From Alphaproteobacteria bacterium (lineage in GTDB: Bacteria > Pseudomonadota > Alphaproteobacteria > ATCC43930 > CGMCC-115725): a stretch of 9,560 nt of DNA. The stretch spans positions 1 through 9,560 of the forward strand of contig JASHUW010000148.1 in the NCBI GenBank assembly GCA_030039815.1, given 5' to 3'. This document shows, one piece after another, positions 1-9,560 of this stretch; positions within the stretch are counted from its first letter, which is position 1, and each line of letters opens with the position of its first letter. The notes beneath the pieces were generated by a model. That model worked only from the letters and a program-made list of their open reading frames with translations, did no database searches and had not been told where the DNA came from. Both the position numbers and the translations under genes were made by a program.

Positions 1-2087
<2,087 letters not shown>

Positions 2088-2140
2088 ATGCCCAATTACG
2101 GGTGTTCCACTGCATTTATCAAGTGGGCGCGGATCTTCCC

Positions 2141-3637
2141 TCAGTTCCGGACATCGATGACCGCCTGATCATCGGCGTAGACGCGATGCCAGTTGGGCAA
2201 GCGATCGAACGCCGCGACCAGCGGGGATTGCGCCTGCAGCAGGGCCCATGTCGGGCGATAGCGGTCGACGAGATGGCCGAGCACCGTTGCATCGCCGCGC
2301 TCAGCGGCGAGATAGGCGGCAAGGAAATCGTTGCCGTAAAGCTCGATCCGTCCATCGATGAAGACCGGCACGCCGGAAAAGATCAGATAGCCGCCAAACG
2401 CCTCGCTGTTGAATACCGGGCCGACGAGTTTCATGCGTCGCGCGACGGCGAGCGCAGCCTGCGGCGTGACCGCGTCGCCGGAACGGTCAGGCGGCCGGAC
2501 GAGTATCGGGAGGCTTACAACGACACCCAGCGCCAGCGCCAGAAGCCGGCCGGGAAGCGGCGCCGGCTGGGCCAGACGGGCAGCGCAACGCAGCAGCGGC
2601 GAGACCGCGGCCGGGCGGAGCAACTCGGCGAGACGCGGGCCAATACCGGACGCCACGACCAACGGACCGGCGAGGCCCAGAAGGTCGGCGTGGCGGACAT
2701 GGGCGCAGGCCATGTAGGCGAGCCCGACGAGCAGCGCGATCCGCGTCCAGCGCAGCCTCCGCCGGCCGAACGCGACGAGCGCGGAGGCGCCTACCAGCCA
2801 GATGCCGAGCGCCGGGAATTGGGCGAAATTGGCGGGCTGCCACTCGCCAAAGCCGGATTGCAGCGCCGGCATCGCCATCAGCCGGAACGGCTGGATCAGC
2901 GCGGCGAGGCCATTGGGATTGGCAAGCGAGACCGCGATGGAAGCGGCGACGAAAAGGCCCCAGCGGCGGATCTCGCGCGCCCGCGTCGCGCCGCTCCCTG
3001 GATAGAGCGCCGCCTCGCCGCCGAGATAGCCGACGAGCGCGATGCCGAAGAGGAAGCTGGCATGGAGATTGGCCCACAGCGCCATCACCAGCAGCAGCCA
3101 CGAGGGCGGCGGGCGCTCGTCGTCGCGGGCGGCAATCACCGCGCCGCACCACAGCACCATCAGCGGCAGCGCCAGCACATGCGAGCGGGCCAGGAGGTGC
3201 GGCAGCACCAGCACCGCGCCGGCGAGCGCGGCGATGACCGCGGGCAACGGCTCCAACCGGCGCGCGAGGAACCAGGTCAGGAGACCGATCGCCAGCCCGA
3301 AGCAGGCGGCGGTAAGCACCACCACGCCGCCCCAACCGCCGATATCATAGAGCGCGGCGAGAATGATTTCGCCGAGCCATTCGCCCGGATGCCAGGCGGC
3401 GCCTGGCATCGACCAGGAGAATGAATCGGCGATCGGCAGCGCGTGATGCGCCAGCATCCATCGGCCGGCGGCGATGTGCATATAGGTGTCGGGGTCATGC
3501 AGCAATGCCAGCGGCGAGACGAGTGCGCGCAGCATCGCCGCAAGCCCGATGATCCATGGCCAGGAAGGCAGCAGCCGCTGCCACGCAGCTGCCTTCGGCG
3601 CCGCGATCGCCCCTCGATTGGCCAGCTCCTCGCTCAT
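2141..3637 (-). CDS. Polytopic membrane protein, GT-C glycosyltransferase-like, function unknown
   Basis: Complete 498-residue integral membrane protein. Many hydrophobic segments are visible, including residues near 28-46, a run of helices from about 95 to 370, and further short ones. After the first helix comes an acidic motif [13 protein letters not shown] (D48, D50), placed like the first-loop acidic motif of GT-C fold glycosyltransferases. The last ~100 residues are soluble-looking and carry [11 protein letters not shown] and [10 protein letters not shown] (426-435), a pattern I recall from uncharacterised bacterial membrane proteins of GT-C type. A transfer of a sugar or similar group from a lipid carrier on the periplasmic side is inference only. 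ATG 3637 is the only plausible start after an in-frame upstream TAA, although no good Shine-Dalgarno precedes it. It lies between recA and alaS on the same strand, 53 bp before alaS. The substrate cannot be named. Confidence 0.85.
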   Translation of the reverse strand: MSEELANRGAIAAPKAAAWQRLLPSWPWIIGLAAMLRALVSPLALLHDPDTYMHIAAGRWMLAHHALPIADSFSWSMPGAAWHPGEWLGEIILAALYDIGGWGGVVVLTAACFGLAIGLLTWFLARRLEPLPAVIAALAGAVLVLPHLLARSHVLALPLMVLWCGAVIAARDDERPPPSWLLLVMALWANLHASFLFGIALVGYLGGEAALYPGSGATRAREIRRWGLFVAASIAVSLANPNGLAALIQPFRLMAMPALQSGFGEWQPANFAQFPALGIWLVGASALVAFGRRRLRWTRIALLVGLAYMACAHVRHADLLGLAGPLVVASGIGPRLAELLRPAAVSPLLRCAARLAQPAPLPGRLLALALGVVVSLPILVRPPDRSGDAVTPQAALAVARRMKLVGPVFNSEAFGGYLIFSGVPVFIDGRIELYGNDFLAAYLAAERGDATVLGHLVDRYRPTWALLQAQSPLVAAFDRLPNWHRVYADDQAVIDVRN

Positions 3638-3660
3638 CCGAGGAGCATTGCGCGGCTTGG

Positions 3661-3700
3661 TTAAGACCGGGTCAACAAGGCGAAGATCGGGTTAACCAGG
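3661..3700. repeat. Imperfect direct repeat, 18-bp units with 20-bp period
   Basis: Two copies, AAGACCGGGTCAACAAGG (3663-3680) and AAGATCGGGTTAACCAGG (3683-3700), match at 15 of 18 positions. They lie 26-63 bp upstream of the membrane-protein start. A period of 20 bp, about two helical turns, suits a tandem operator. The left copy overlaps TTAA-N7-TCAAC (3661-3676), one base from the CtrA consensus TTAA-N7-TTAAC. Any regulatory role is inference. Confidence 0.4.
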
Positions 3701-3723
3701 CCGGTCGCGGCTTCTCGTCGATT

Positions 3724-3747
3724 TATCAGGAGGCCGGCCTCCTGATA
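3724..3747. repeat. Perfect 24-bp palindrome downstream of recA
   Basis: The sequence is an exact inverted repeat without spacer; its left half is TATCAGGAGGCC and the right half is the exact reverse complement. As RNA it could fold as a 10-bp stem with a CCGG loop on either strand. No run of T follows on the minus strand (it reads on as AATCGACG), so it is not a classical intrinsic terminator. It may be a protein-binding palindrome, an RNA hairpin at the recA 3' end, or part of a repetitive element. Confidence 0.7.
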
Positions 3748-3748
3748 C

Positions 3749-3778
3749 CCTCCTGTTATCGCGGGCGGTAACAGGAGG
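3749..3778. repeat. Inverted repeat, 10-bp arms, related to the adjacent palindrome
   Basis: Arms CCTCCTGTTA (3749-3758) and TAACAGGAGG (3769-3778) are exact reverse complements around a 10-nt spacer that can add a few more pairs. The arm differs from that of the neighbouring palindrome (TATCAGGAGG) at one base. Thus 3724-3778 holds four copies of TAWCAGGAGG in alternating orientation. No T-run follows on either strand. Confidence 0.65.
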
Positions 3779-3792
3779 TAGAGCAAACGGCT

Positions 3793-3835
3793 GCCCTCAC
3801 CCCTGCCCTCTCCCCGTAAACGGGGCGAGGGAGAT
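3793..3835. repeat. REP-like GC-rich intergenic hairpin element
   Basis: A stem of 11 pairs with one internal mismatch is formed by 3806-3816 and 3821-3831 around a TAAA loop (CCCTCTCCCCG / CGGGGCGAGGG). It is flanked by CCCTCACCCCTG. This resembles, from memory, a hairpin repeat widely scattered between genes in Bradyrhizobium-like genomes. It starts 15 nt after the recA stop codon, so it may also stabilise or help end the recA transcript, although no U-tract is present. Confidence 0.55.
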
Positions 3836-3845
3836 CGACCGTACC

Positions 3846-4919
<1,074 letters not shown>

Positions 4920-4925
4920 CTCTCC

Positions 4926-4930
4926 CCTCC
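4926..4930 (-). promoter_or_regulatory. Shine-Dalgarno sequence of recA
   Basis: On the minus strand GGAGG, followed by GGAGAG, precedes the ATG at 4919 with a 6-nt spacer. It supports the longer RecA start over Met14. Confidence 0.85.
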
Positions 4931-4975
4931 GTTATCCCACGGCCGCAGCGGCGGCGCAAATGCGATCAGGCCACC

Positions 4976-5004
4976 AATGTACGCATTTCGTTCTGAGAAC
5001 GCAA
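4976..5004 (-). promoter_or_regulatory. Probable recA promoter (-35/-10)
   Basis: On the minus strand TTGCGT (5004-4999) and TACATT (4981-4976) are separated by exactly 17 bp, a good fit to a sigma-70-type promoter. The -35 hexamer lies inside the SOS box, so LexA binding would block RNA polymerase. The predicted transcript would have a leader of roughly 50 nt. This is prediction from sequence only. Confidence 0.65.
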
Positions 5005-5011
5005 GAGGAAC
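4997..5011 (-). promoter_or_regulatory. SOS box (LexA operator) of recA
   Basis: On the minus strand it reads GTTCCTCTTGCGTTC, an exact match to the alphaproteobacterial LexA operator GTTC-N7-GTTC. It lies 78 bp upstream of the recA start and overlaps the probable -35 hexamer. A further GTTC half-site (4990-4993, plus strand) sits next to it and forms GTTC-N3-GAAC with 4997-5000. Confidence 0.92.
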
Positions 5012-5125
5012 AATGCGACGATTTTTCGCCTTGGCGTGCCCAACCTGAAGCGCATCCAGCTAGCGTCTTTTCACCAAAAGGTTTATGCCTTGGTTTACGA
5101 AGGCTTACGTCCGGTTTCGGGCATT

Positions 5126-5131
5126 GAGGGG
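5126..5131 (+). promoter_or_regulatory. Shine-Dalgarno sequence of the autotransporter gene
   Basis: GAGGGG ends 5 nt before the ATG at 5137. It fixes that start and agrees with the signal peptide that follows. In the rest of the divergent region (5012-5125) I see no convincing promoter hexamers for the plus strand, only a short GGTTTAYG direct repeat at 5080 and 5092. Confidence 0.7.
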
Positions 5132-5136
5132 ATGGC

Positions 5137-5250
5137 ATGCCGGCTCAGAAGAAGCTGCGTCAGGGCCCGTCATCGGCGCTGCGCCGCCGCTTGCTGTTGT
5201 CGACCGCGCTGACCGGAATCGTGCTGGCGGCGAGCCAGCCGGCGGGCGCG
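5137..5250 (+). other. Sec signal peptide of the autotransporter
   Basis: A positively charged start (KK, R, RRR at 16-18) is followed by a hydrophobic core LLLSTALTGIVLAA and the motif A36-G37-A38, which fits signal peptidase I cleavage before A39. It is of ordinary length, without the long ESPR extension found in some large autotransporters. Confidence 0.85.
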
Positions 5251-8200
5251 GCCATCATTACCGTCACCAACACGAACGATACCGGCGCCGGCTCGCTGCG
5301 CCAGGCGATCATGAACGCCAATCCCGGCGACACGATCAACGTGACCTCGGGCCTCAGCGGCACGATCACCCTCGGCAGCAATCTGCCGCCGGTCAACGGG
5401 GTGACGATCGACCTCAGCGCGGGCAGCGTCAGCATCGCCGGGGCGTTTGGCGCGTCCTTTACCACCGGCAATTCGTCGCTCAACTCGCTGCCGGCCAACA
5501 CCTATAGCGGCGCAACGTCGTTGACGAGCGGAACCCTCTCGGTCAGCGGCGCGCAGGGCTTTGCCGCCTTCCAGTCGCAGCTCCAGATGTCGACCGGGAC
5601 CACGTTCACCGCCGCGACGACGCCGGTTTCGGGCATCGCCCAGGGCGCGACCTTCGCCTCGCTGTCGGGAGCGGGCACCATCACGCTGACCGGCGGCAGC
5701 GGTAACGGGCTCGATCTCACCGGCAACGACCAGGTGCACACGACATTCAGCGGCCAGATCACCGGCAGCGGCGGCGAGTTCGCCCTGTTTGGCGGCGGCG
5801 GGATGCTGACGCTGACCGGGACCAACAACAATTATACCGGCCCCACCGACATCTTTGGCGGCGTGATCGTCGGCACGCCGGCCAGCGGCATGCCGTTCGC
5901 CGCGACGCTGCAGGCGGGCGCGACCAATGCGTTCTCGCCGAATTCGGCGGTGGTGATGTTTGGCGGCGCGAACAACATCCTCGACCTCAACAATTTCAAC
6001 CAGACAATCGCCAGCCTCTCGGGCAGCGGCGTGGTGACGCTCGGCAGCGCGATGCTGACCCTGGGCGGCGACAACACCAACACCACCTTTACCGGCGGCA
6101 TCACCGGCACTGGCGGGATCGACAAGGTCGGCACCGGCACCTTTACGATCACCAATTCCGGCGGGGCGTTCCAGGCGACCTTCAGCGGGCCGACGCTGAT
6201 CGATGGCGGCGTGCTGCAGGCCGGCGCCGCCAATTCGTTTTCGCCCAATTCGCCGGTGTTTATGGCGCCGGGCGCGACGCTCGACCTCAACAATTTCAAC
6301 CAGACCATCGCCGGGCTCAGCGGCACCGGCGGGTCGGTGACACTGGGCAGCGGCACGCTCACCGACAACCAGACGTCATCGGCGAGTTTTGCCGGGGTGA
6401 TTTCCGGGACCGGTGGCCTGACCATAAACGGCGCCGGCACGCTGACCCTGACCGGCGCCAACACCTATAGCGGGCCGACCAATATCGGCTTGAACCTGTC
6501 CACGCTGACGACCGTTACCGGCGCGCTGCAGGCCGGCGCGGCCAATGCGTTTTCGCCGAACTCAGTGGTGGTACTCAGTTCGCTCGGGACGCTCAACCTC
6601 AACGGGTTCAACAACACCGTGGGCGGGTTGGCCAGCAACCCAGGGGCGGCGGTGACGCTGGGCGGCGGCACACTGACCGTCAACGTCGCGTCCGCGTCCT
6701 CAACCGATACATTCGCCGGCGTGATTTCGGGCAGCGGCGGGCTGACGAAAACCGGCGCTGGCACGCAGACCCTGTCGGGCGCCAACACCTTTAGCGGCGC
6801 GATCATGGTCAATGCCGGTACGCTGCAGGCCGGCGCCACCAATGCGTTTTCGCCGAATTCGCCGGTGTCGGTCGGCTCGGGCGCGACGCTCGACCTCCAC
6901 GGGTTCAGTCAGACCATCGCCGGGTTGAGCGGCTCCGCGGGGTCTTCGGTGACGACGGGCGGCGCCAATCTCATCGACAACCAGGCGTCGTCAACGACCT
7001 TTGGCGGGGTGATTTCCGGCAGCGGCGGCCTGGTCAAAAACGGTGCCGGCACGCTGACCCTGACCGGCGCCAATACCTATAGTTTGCAGACCATCATTGG
7101 CGTGAACCTGTCTACGCTAGCGGCCGTTCCCGGCGGCACGCTGCAGGCCGGCGCCACCAATACGTTTTCGCCGAATTCGGCGGTGACGCTCAGCTCGGCT
7201 GGGACGCTCGACCTCAACGGGTTCAATCAGAGCATCGCCGGGCTGGCCGGCGCCGGCGCGGTGACGCTCGGCAGCACCAATTCGGCGACCCACCAAAGCG
7301 GCCAGCTCACCGTCACCGGCAACGGGAACTTTAGCGGCGTGATTTCCGGCGACGGCGGCACCAATCCCGGTAGCGGCGGCCTGACGCTCTCCGGCACGGG
7401 CACGCTGACCCTTTCGGGCAACAACACCTATACCGGGCAAACCGGCATCAACGGCGGCACCACGCTGGCGCTGACCGGAAATGGGTCGATCGCGTCGAGC
7501 AGTGGCGTGACGTTGGGAGCAGGCGCGACATTCGACATTTCCGGCGTCAACACCGGCGCGGCGATCCAAACCCTTGCGACCACCACCACCACCGCAATGG
7601 TCAATGTCGGCGGCAAGACACTGGTCTTTGGCGGCTCCACTCCTGTATTCCCTGGTCAACCGGATCCTTTTCTGGGCTCGTTTACCGGCAATGGCGGTCT
7701 GGTTTACAACGGCACCGACGCGGTGTTGTTGGGCGGCAACAGCTCCGGCTTTACCGGCACGTTGCTGATCACGAACGGTCAGGTGGCGATCGGCAACGAC
7801 ATAGTGCCGAATGCGATTTTTGGCGGCAACGTCAATGTCACCGGCGGCACGCTGACCGGTCTTGGCCGGATCCTGGGGAATTTGACCATCGGCGGCACCG
7901 CGCTGCCCGTCGTGCAGCCGGGCGGGTCGATCGGCACGCTGACGGTCAATGGCAATTACACACAGGCCGCGAACGGCACGCTGGCGATCGAGGTGAGCCC
8001 GACGACCTCGTCGCAGCTCGCGGTCGGCGGCGCGGCGAGCCTTGCCGGCACCCTGAAGCTGATGTTCGACCCCGGAGTCTACACGGCGAATACGAAATAC
8101 ACGTTCCTCACCGCGTCGAGCGTCAGCGGCATGTTCACGACGGTCACCGGCACGGCGCCGACCACCGGTATTGGCGAGATGCTCGCGTTCAACCCGACCA

Positions 8201-9315
8201 CCGGGCAATTGGTGTTGACCAACTCATCGACGCCGACGGTGACGATCGCGCCGACCAACGACACGATCTACACCGATCTGACCAGCATGCTGGTGCTGAA
8301 CGGCCAGCGGGCGAACGCGATCATCCTCGACCGGGTCGGCAACCGCGCCGCCGGGGTCACCGACGGCGACCTGGCGCTGGCCGGGGTCGGGGCGGGCATC
8401 GCCGGGCCGCAGCTGGCGCAGGCCGGCAACGGCGCGATGCTGGGCGATGTCGCCGCGGCGCTGCCGCAGACGCTGGCAACGCAAGGCGCATGGTTCCGCG
8501 GGCTCGGCGACTTCGCCTCGGTGAGCAGCAACGGCGCCATCCCCGGGTTCAACGGCTCGGCCGGCGGGTTCCTTGCCGGGTATGACCGGCCGGTCGCGCC
8601 CAACATCTATCTCGGCGTCGCCGGCGGCTATCTGCACAGCAATGTCGACGAGCGCAACACCGGCTCGTCGGGCAGCGCCGGCACCGCGCGCGTCGCGGTC
8701 TATGGCGGGGCGCTCATCGGGCCGAGCCTTCTCACCGGCACCGCCGGCTACGCCAACGACCGGATCGAAACCAACCGGCCCTTCGCCGGGGTCGGCACCG
8801 CCAACGAGAGCCACAGCGGCAACGAAGCCACGGCGGCCGGGCAATGGAGCCTGCCGCTGCAGGTGCCAGGGTTCGGCCAGGGCGTCGCCACCCTCACCCC
8901 AAAGACCGGGCTGCAATACCTCCATCTCGACGAGGGCACCTTCAGCGAGACCGGCGCGGCCGGGTTCGACCTGGCCTCGGCCGGCAGGAGCACCGACAGC
9001 CTGCAGCCGTTTGTGGCAGTCTCGGCGGCGGAGAAATTCGTCACCGACGGCGGCATGTTTATCACCCCGGAAGTGCGGCTCGGCTATGACCGCGAGGTGC
9101 TGTCGGGGGCGCGCACGCTCACCGTCGCCACGGTGACCGGCGTAACGTTCCCGGTTAGCGGCGTCCAGCCGTCAAAAGACATCTTCACCGCCGGCGCTGG
9201 CCTCACCGTCAATTACGCGCCCAACCTCGCCTTCTACGCCACCTACGACGCGATCGTCCCCACCGCGAACACGACGGACCAGACGGTACAGGCCGGCCTC
9301 AGGATCAAATTCTGA
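5137..9315 (+). CDS. Type Va autotransporter with repetitive beta-helical passenger
   Basis: A 1392-residue self-secreting outer-membrane protein: the signal peptide is used by Sec, and the C-terminal barrel carries the passenger to the cell surface. Domains in order: signal peptide 1-38 (RRRLLLSTALTGIVLAAS, then cleavage near AGA/A); a CSLREA-like segment 41-75 (VTNTNDTGAGSLRQAI, NANPGDTI); Gly/Thr/Ser/Asn-rich passenger with autotransporter-associated beta-strand repeats (GAGTLTLTGANTYSG type), including five ~100-residue tandem units at about 258-776; a helical linker near 1050-1085 (TDLTSMLVLNGQRANAIILDRVGN); and the barrel from GAWFRGLG (1117) to the terminal LRIKF. I see no cysteine in the whole protein and no tryptophan in the passenger, which is usual for this class. 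No protease or lipase catalytic motif was recognised, so adhesion or surface coating is the likely role, by inference. It diverges from recA and is probably not functionally linked to it. Confidence 0.93.
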   Translation: MPAQKKLRQGPSSALRRRLLLSTALTGIVLAASQPAGAAIITVTNTNDTGAGSLRQAIMNANPGDTINVTSGLSGTITLGSNLPPVNGVTIDLSAGSVSIAGAFGASFTTGNSSLNSLPANTYSGATSLTSGTLSVSGAQGFAAFQSQLQMSTGTTFTAATTPVSGIAQGATFASLSGAGTITLTGGSGNGLDLTGNDQVHTTFSGQITGSGGEFALFGGGGMLTLTGTNNNYTGPTDIFGGVIVGTPASGMPFAATLQAGATNAFSPNSAVVMFGGANNILDLNNFNQTIASLSGSGVVTLGSAMLTLGGDNTNTTFTGGITGTGGIDKVGTGTFTITNSGGAFQATFSGPTLIDGGVLQAGAANSFSPNSPVFMAPGATLDLNNFNQTIAGLSGTGGSVTLGSGTLTDNQTSSASFAGVISGTGGLTINGAGTLTLTGANTYSGPTNIGLNLSTLTTVTGALQAGAANAFSPNSVVVLSSLGTLNLNGFNNTVGGLASNPGAAVTLGGGTLTVNVASASSTDTFAGVISGSGGLTKTGAGTQTLSGANTFSGAIMVNAGTLQAGATNAFSPNSPVSVGSGATLDLHGFSQTIAGLSGSAGSSVTTGGANLIDNQASSTTFGGVISGSGGLVKNGAGTLTLTGANTYSLQTIIGVNLSTLAAVPGGTLQAGATNTFSPNSAVTLSSAGTLDLNGFNQSIAGLAGAGAVTLGSTNSATHQSGQLTVTGNGNFSGVISGDGGTNPGSGGLTLSGTGTLTLSGNNTYTGQTGINGGTTLALTGNGSIASSSGVTLGAGATFDISGVNTGAAIQTLATTTTTAMVNVGGKTLVFGGSTPVFPGQPDPFLGSFTGNGGLVYNGTDAVLLGGNSSGFTGTLLITNGQVAIGNDIVPNAIFGGNVNVTGGTLTGLGRILGNLTIGGTALPVVQPGGSIGTLTVNGNYTQAANGTLAIEVSPTTSSQLAVGGAASLAGTLKLMFDPGVYTANTKYTFLTASSVSGMFTTVTGTAPTTGIGEMLAFNPTTGQLVLTNSSTPTVTIAPTNDTIYTDLTSMLVLNGQRANAIILDRVGNRAAGVTDGDLALAGVGAGIAGPQLAQAGNGAMLGDVAAALPQTLATQGAWFRGLGDFASVSSNGAIPGFNGSAGGFLAGYDRPVAPNIYLGVAGGYLHSNVDERNTGSSGSAGTARVAVYGGALIGPSLLTGTAGYANDRIETNRPFAGVGTANESHSGNEATAAGQWSLPLQVPGFGQGVATLTPKTGLQYLHLDEGTFSETGAAGFDLASAGRSTDSLQPFVAVSAAEKFVTDGGMFITPEVRLGYDREVLSGARTLTVATVTGVTFPVSGVQPSKDIFTAGAGLTVNYAPNLAFYATYDAIVPTANTTDQTVQAGLRIKF
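5908..7464 (+). repeat. Five in-frame ~300-bp tandem repeats in the passenger
   Basis: Units begin at the codon for L in LQAGA at 5908, 6214, 6526, 6823 and 7141, giving lengths of 306, 312, 297, 318 and about 324 bp. Each encodes LQAGAxNxFSPNSxV, then a LDLNxFNQTIAGLSG-type motif, then (F)xGVISGxGGLxxxGAGTLTLxGANTYSG. DNA conservation is high at the unit starts; for example CAGGCCGGCGC and TTTTCGCC are shared by units 2-5. A more decayed continuation follows after 7464. The repeats lie in a coding frame and are not CRISPR-like. Confidence 0.85.
8485..9312 (+). other. Autotransporter beta-barrel domain
   Basis: Residues 1117-1392 form a C-terminal domain of about 276 residues with alternating amphipathic strands: GAWFRGLGDF, GGFLAGYDRPVAPNIYLGVAGGYLHS, ARVAVYGGALIG, TPKTGLQYLHLDE, LQPFVAVSAAEKF, ITPEVRLGYDRE, LAFYATYDAIVP and VQAGLRIKF. 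It ends in Phe, the usual outer-membrane insertion signal recognised by the BAM complex. Both tryptophans of the protein (GAWFRG and QWSLP) lie here. Confidence 0.88.
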
Positions 9316-9330
9316 GCCGCCAGCCGCGGA

Positions 9331-9560
9331 CTACCGTTGCGCGCGCTCGATGAGCGCGTTGGCGGGGAGAGCCGGGTCGAGCACCTTCCTGGCGCTATCG
9401 GCTCCGGCGACCGGGAGCCGCGCGGGGTCGATGAGGCCGAGTTGCGCCAGCACCGAGGCCTGGTCCCAATAGATGTGCTCGTGCGCGAGCTTGCCGTCGC
9501 GGAAGCGGACGATGACGACGAGCGCGACCTCGACCGGGCGGCCGGTCGGCGCGATGCCGG
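9331..9560 (-). CDS. NTF2/SnoaL-like protein, C-terminal part (5' end outside window)
   Basis: The reverse frame is open from the right edge to TAG at 9331-9333, giving the last 75 residues. Readable segments include GRPVEVALVVIVRFRDGKLAHEH, IYWDQASVLAQLGLIDPARLP and NALIERAQR. The VRFRDGKLxxEHxYWDQASVLxQLGL pattern is typical of SnoaL-like / nuclear-transport-factor-2-like alpha+beta barrel proteins (ester-cyclase-like), from family knowledge. Such proteins are often annotated only at fold level and may bind or turn over a small hydrophobic substrate, so no specific reaction is claimed. Its stop codon is 15 bp from that of the convergent autotransporter gene. Confidence 0.8.
   Translation of the reverse strand, partial: GIAPTGRPVEVALVVIVRFRDGKLAHEHIYWDQASVLAQLGLIDPARLPVAGADSARKVLDPALPANALIERAQR

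Noticed and set aside
3724..3800. AGGAGG sequences as ribosome binding sites of an unseen small gene
   Set aside because: None of the four copies, on either strand, is followed at suitable distance by ATG, GTG or TTG.
5908..7464. Regular repeats as a possible CRISPR or satellite array
   Set aside because: The units are ~300 bp, in frame and encode known autotransporter strand repeats; no short repeats with unique spacers occur.
7117..8208. Minus-strand 363-codon open frame in the autotransporter
   Set aside because: It is a mirror of the Gly/Thr/Ala-rich passenger codons, giving an Arg/Ala/Gly-rich product without recognisable motifs.
9342..9358. Hairpin CGCGCTC-GAT-GAGCGCG as autotransporter terminator
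   Set aside because: It lies inside the coding part of the convergent NTF2-like gene and has only TT after it; it is explained by the codons for ALIERA.

Overview
The window (about 9.6 kb, high G+C) looks like chromosomal DNA of an alphaproteobacterium, most likely of the order Hyphomicrobiales (Rhizobiales). The reasons are the recA and alaS sequences, their proximity on one strand, and a textbook alphaproteobacterial SOS box (GTTC-N7-GTTC) in front of recA. Genus cannot be fixed from sequence reading alone. Most of the window is housekeeping DNA, and I see no mobile element, tRNA, rRNA or CRISPR array.

Layout. Positions 1-2087 (minus) hold the first 695 codons of alaS, alanyl-tRNA synthetase, whose 3' end lies beyond the left edge. 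Upstream of it on the same strand, 2141-3637 encodes a 498-residue polytopic membrane protein that resembles uncharacterised GT-C-like (lipid-linked-sugar glycosyltransferase fold) proteins. A gene-free stretch of about 208 bp (3638-3845) separates it from recA. This stretch holds two perfect or near-perfect palindromes built from the same 10-mer, a REP-like GC-rich hairpin and a 20-bp-period direct repeat. recA (3846-4919, minus) is complete and intact, with a strong Shine-Dalgarno sequence and a recognisable promoter overlapped by the SOS box. The order recA - membrane protein - alaS, all on the minus strand, suggests an SOS-controlled recA unit followed by a possible membrane protein/alaS operon.

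Divergently from recA, 5137-9315 (plus) encodes a 1392-residue type Va autotransporter. It has a signal peptide, a CSLREA-like N-terminal segment, a long Gly/Thr/Asn/Ser-rich beta-helical passenger with about five 100-residue tandem repeats, and a C-terminal 12-strand-type autotransporter beta-barrel ending in Phe. The tandem repeats show a second level of order: units 2+3 look duplicated as units 4+5. Converging on it from the right edge is the 3' end of an NTF2/SnoaL-like gene (9331-9560, minus), with only 15 bp between the two stop codons.

The most interesting points are the double-palindrome cluster downstream of recA, the uncharacterised membrane gene between recA and alaS, the extra GTTC half-site at the recA operator, and the higher-order duplication in the autotransporter passenger. 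I found no convincing sign of a wholly new multi-gene system.
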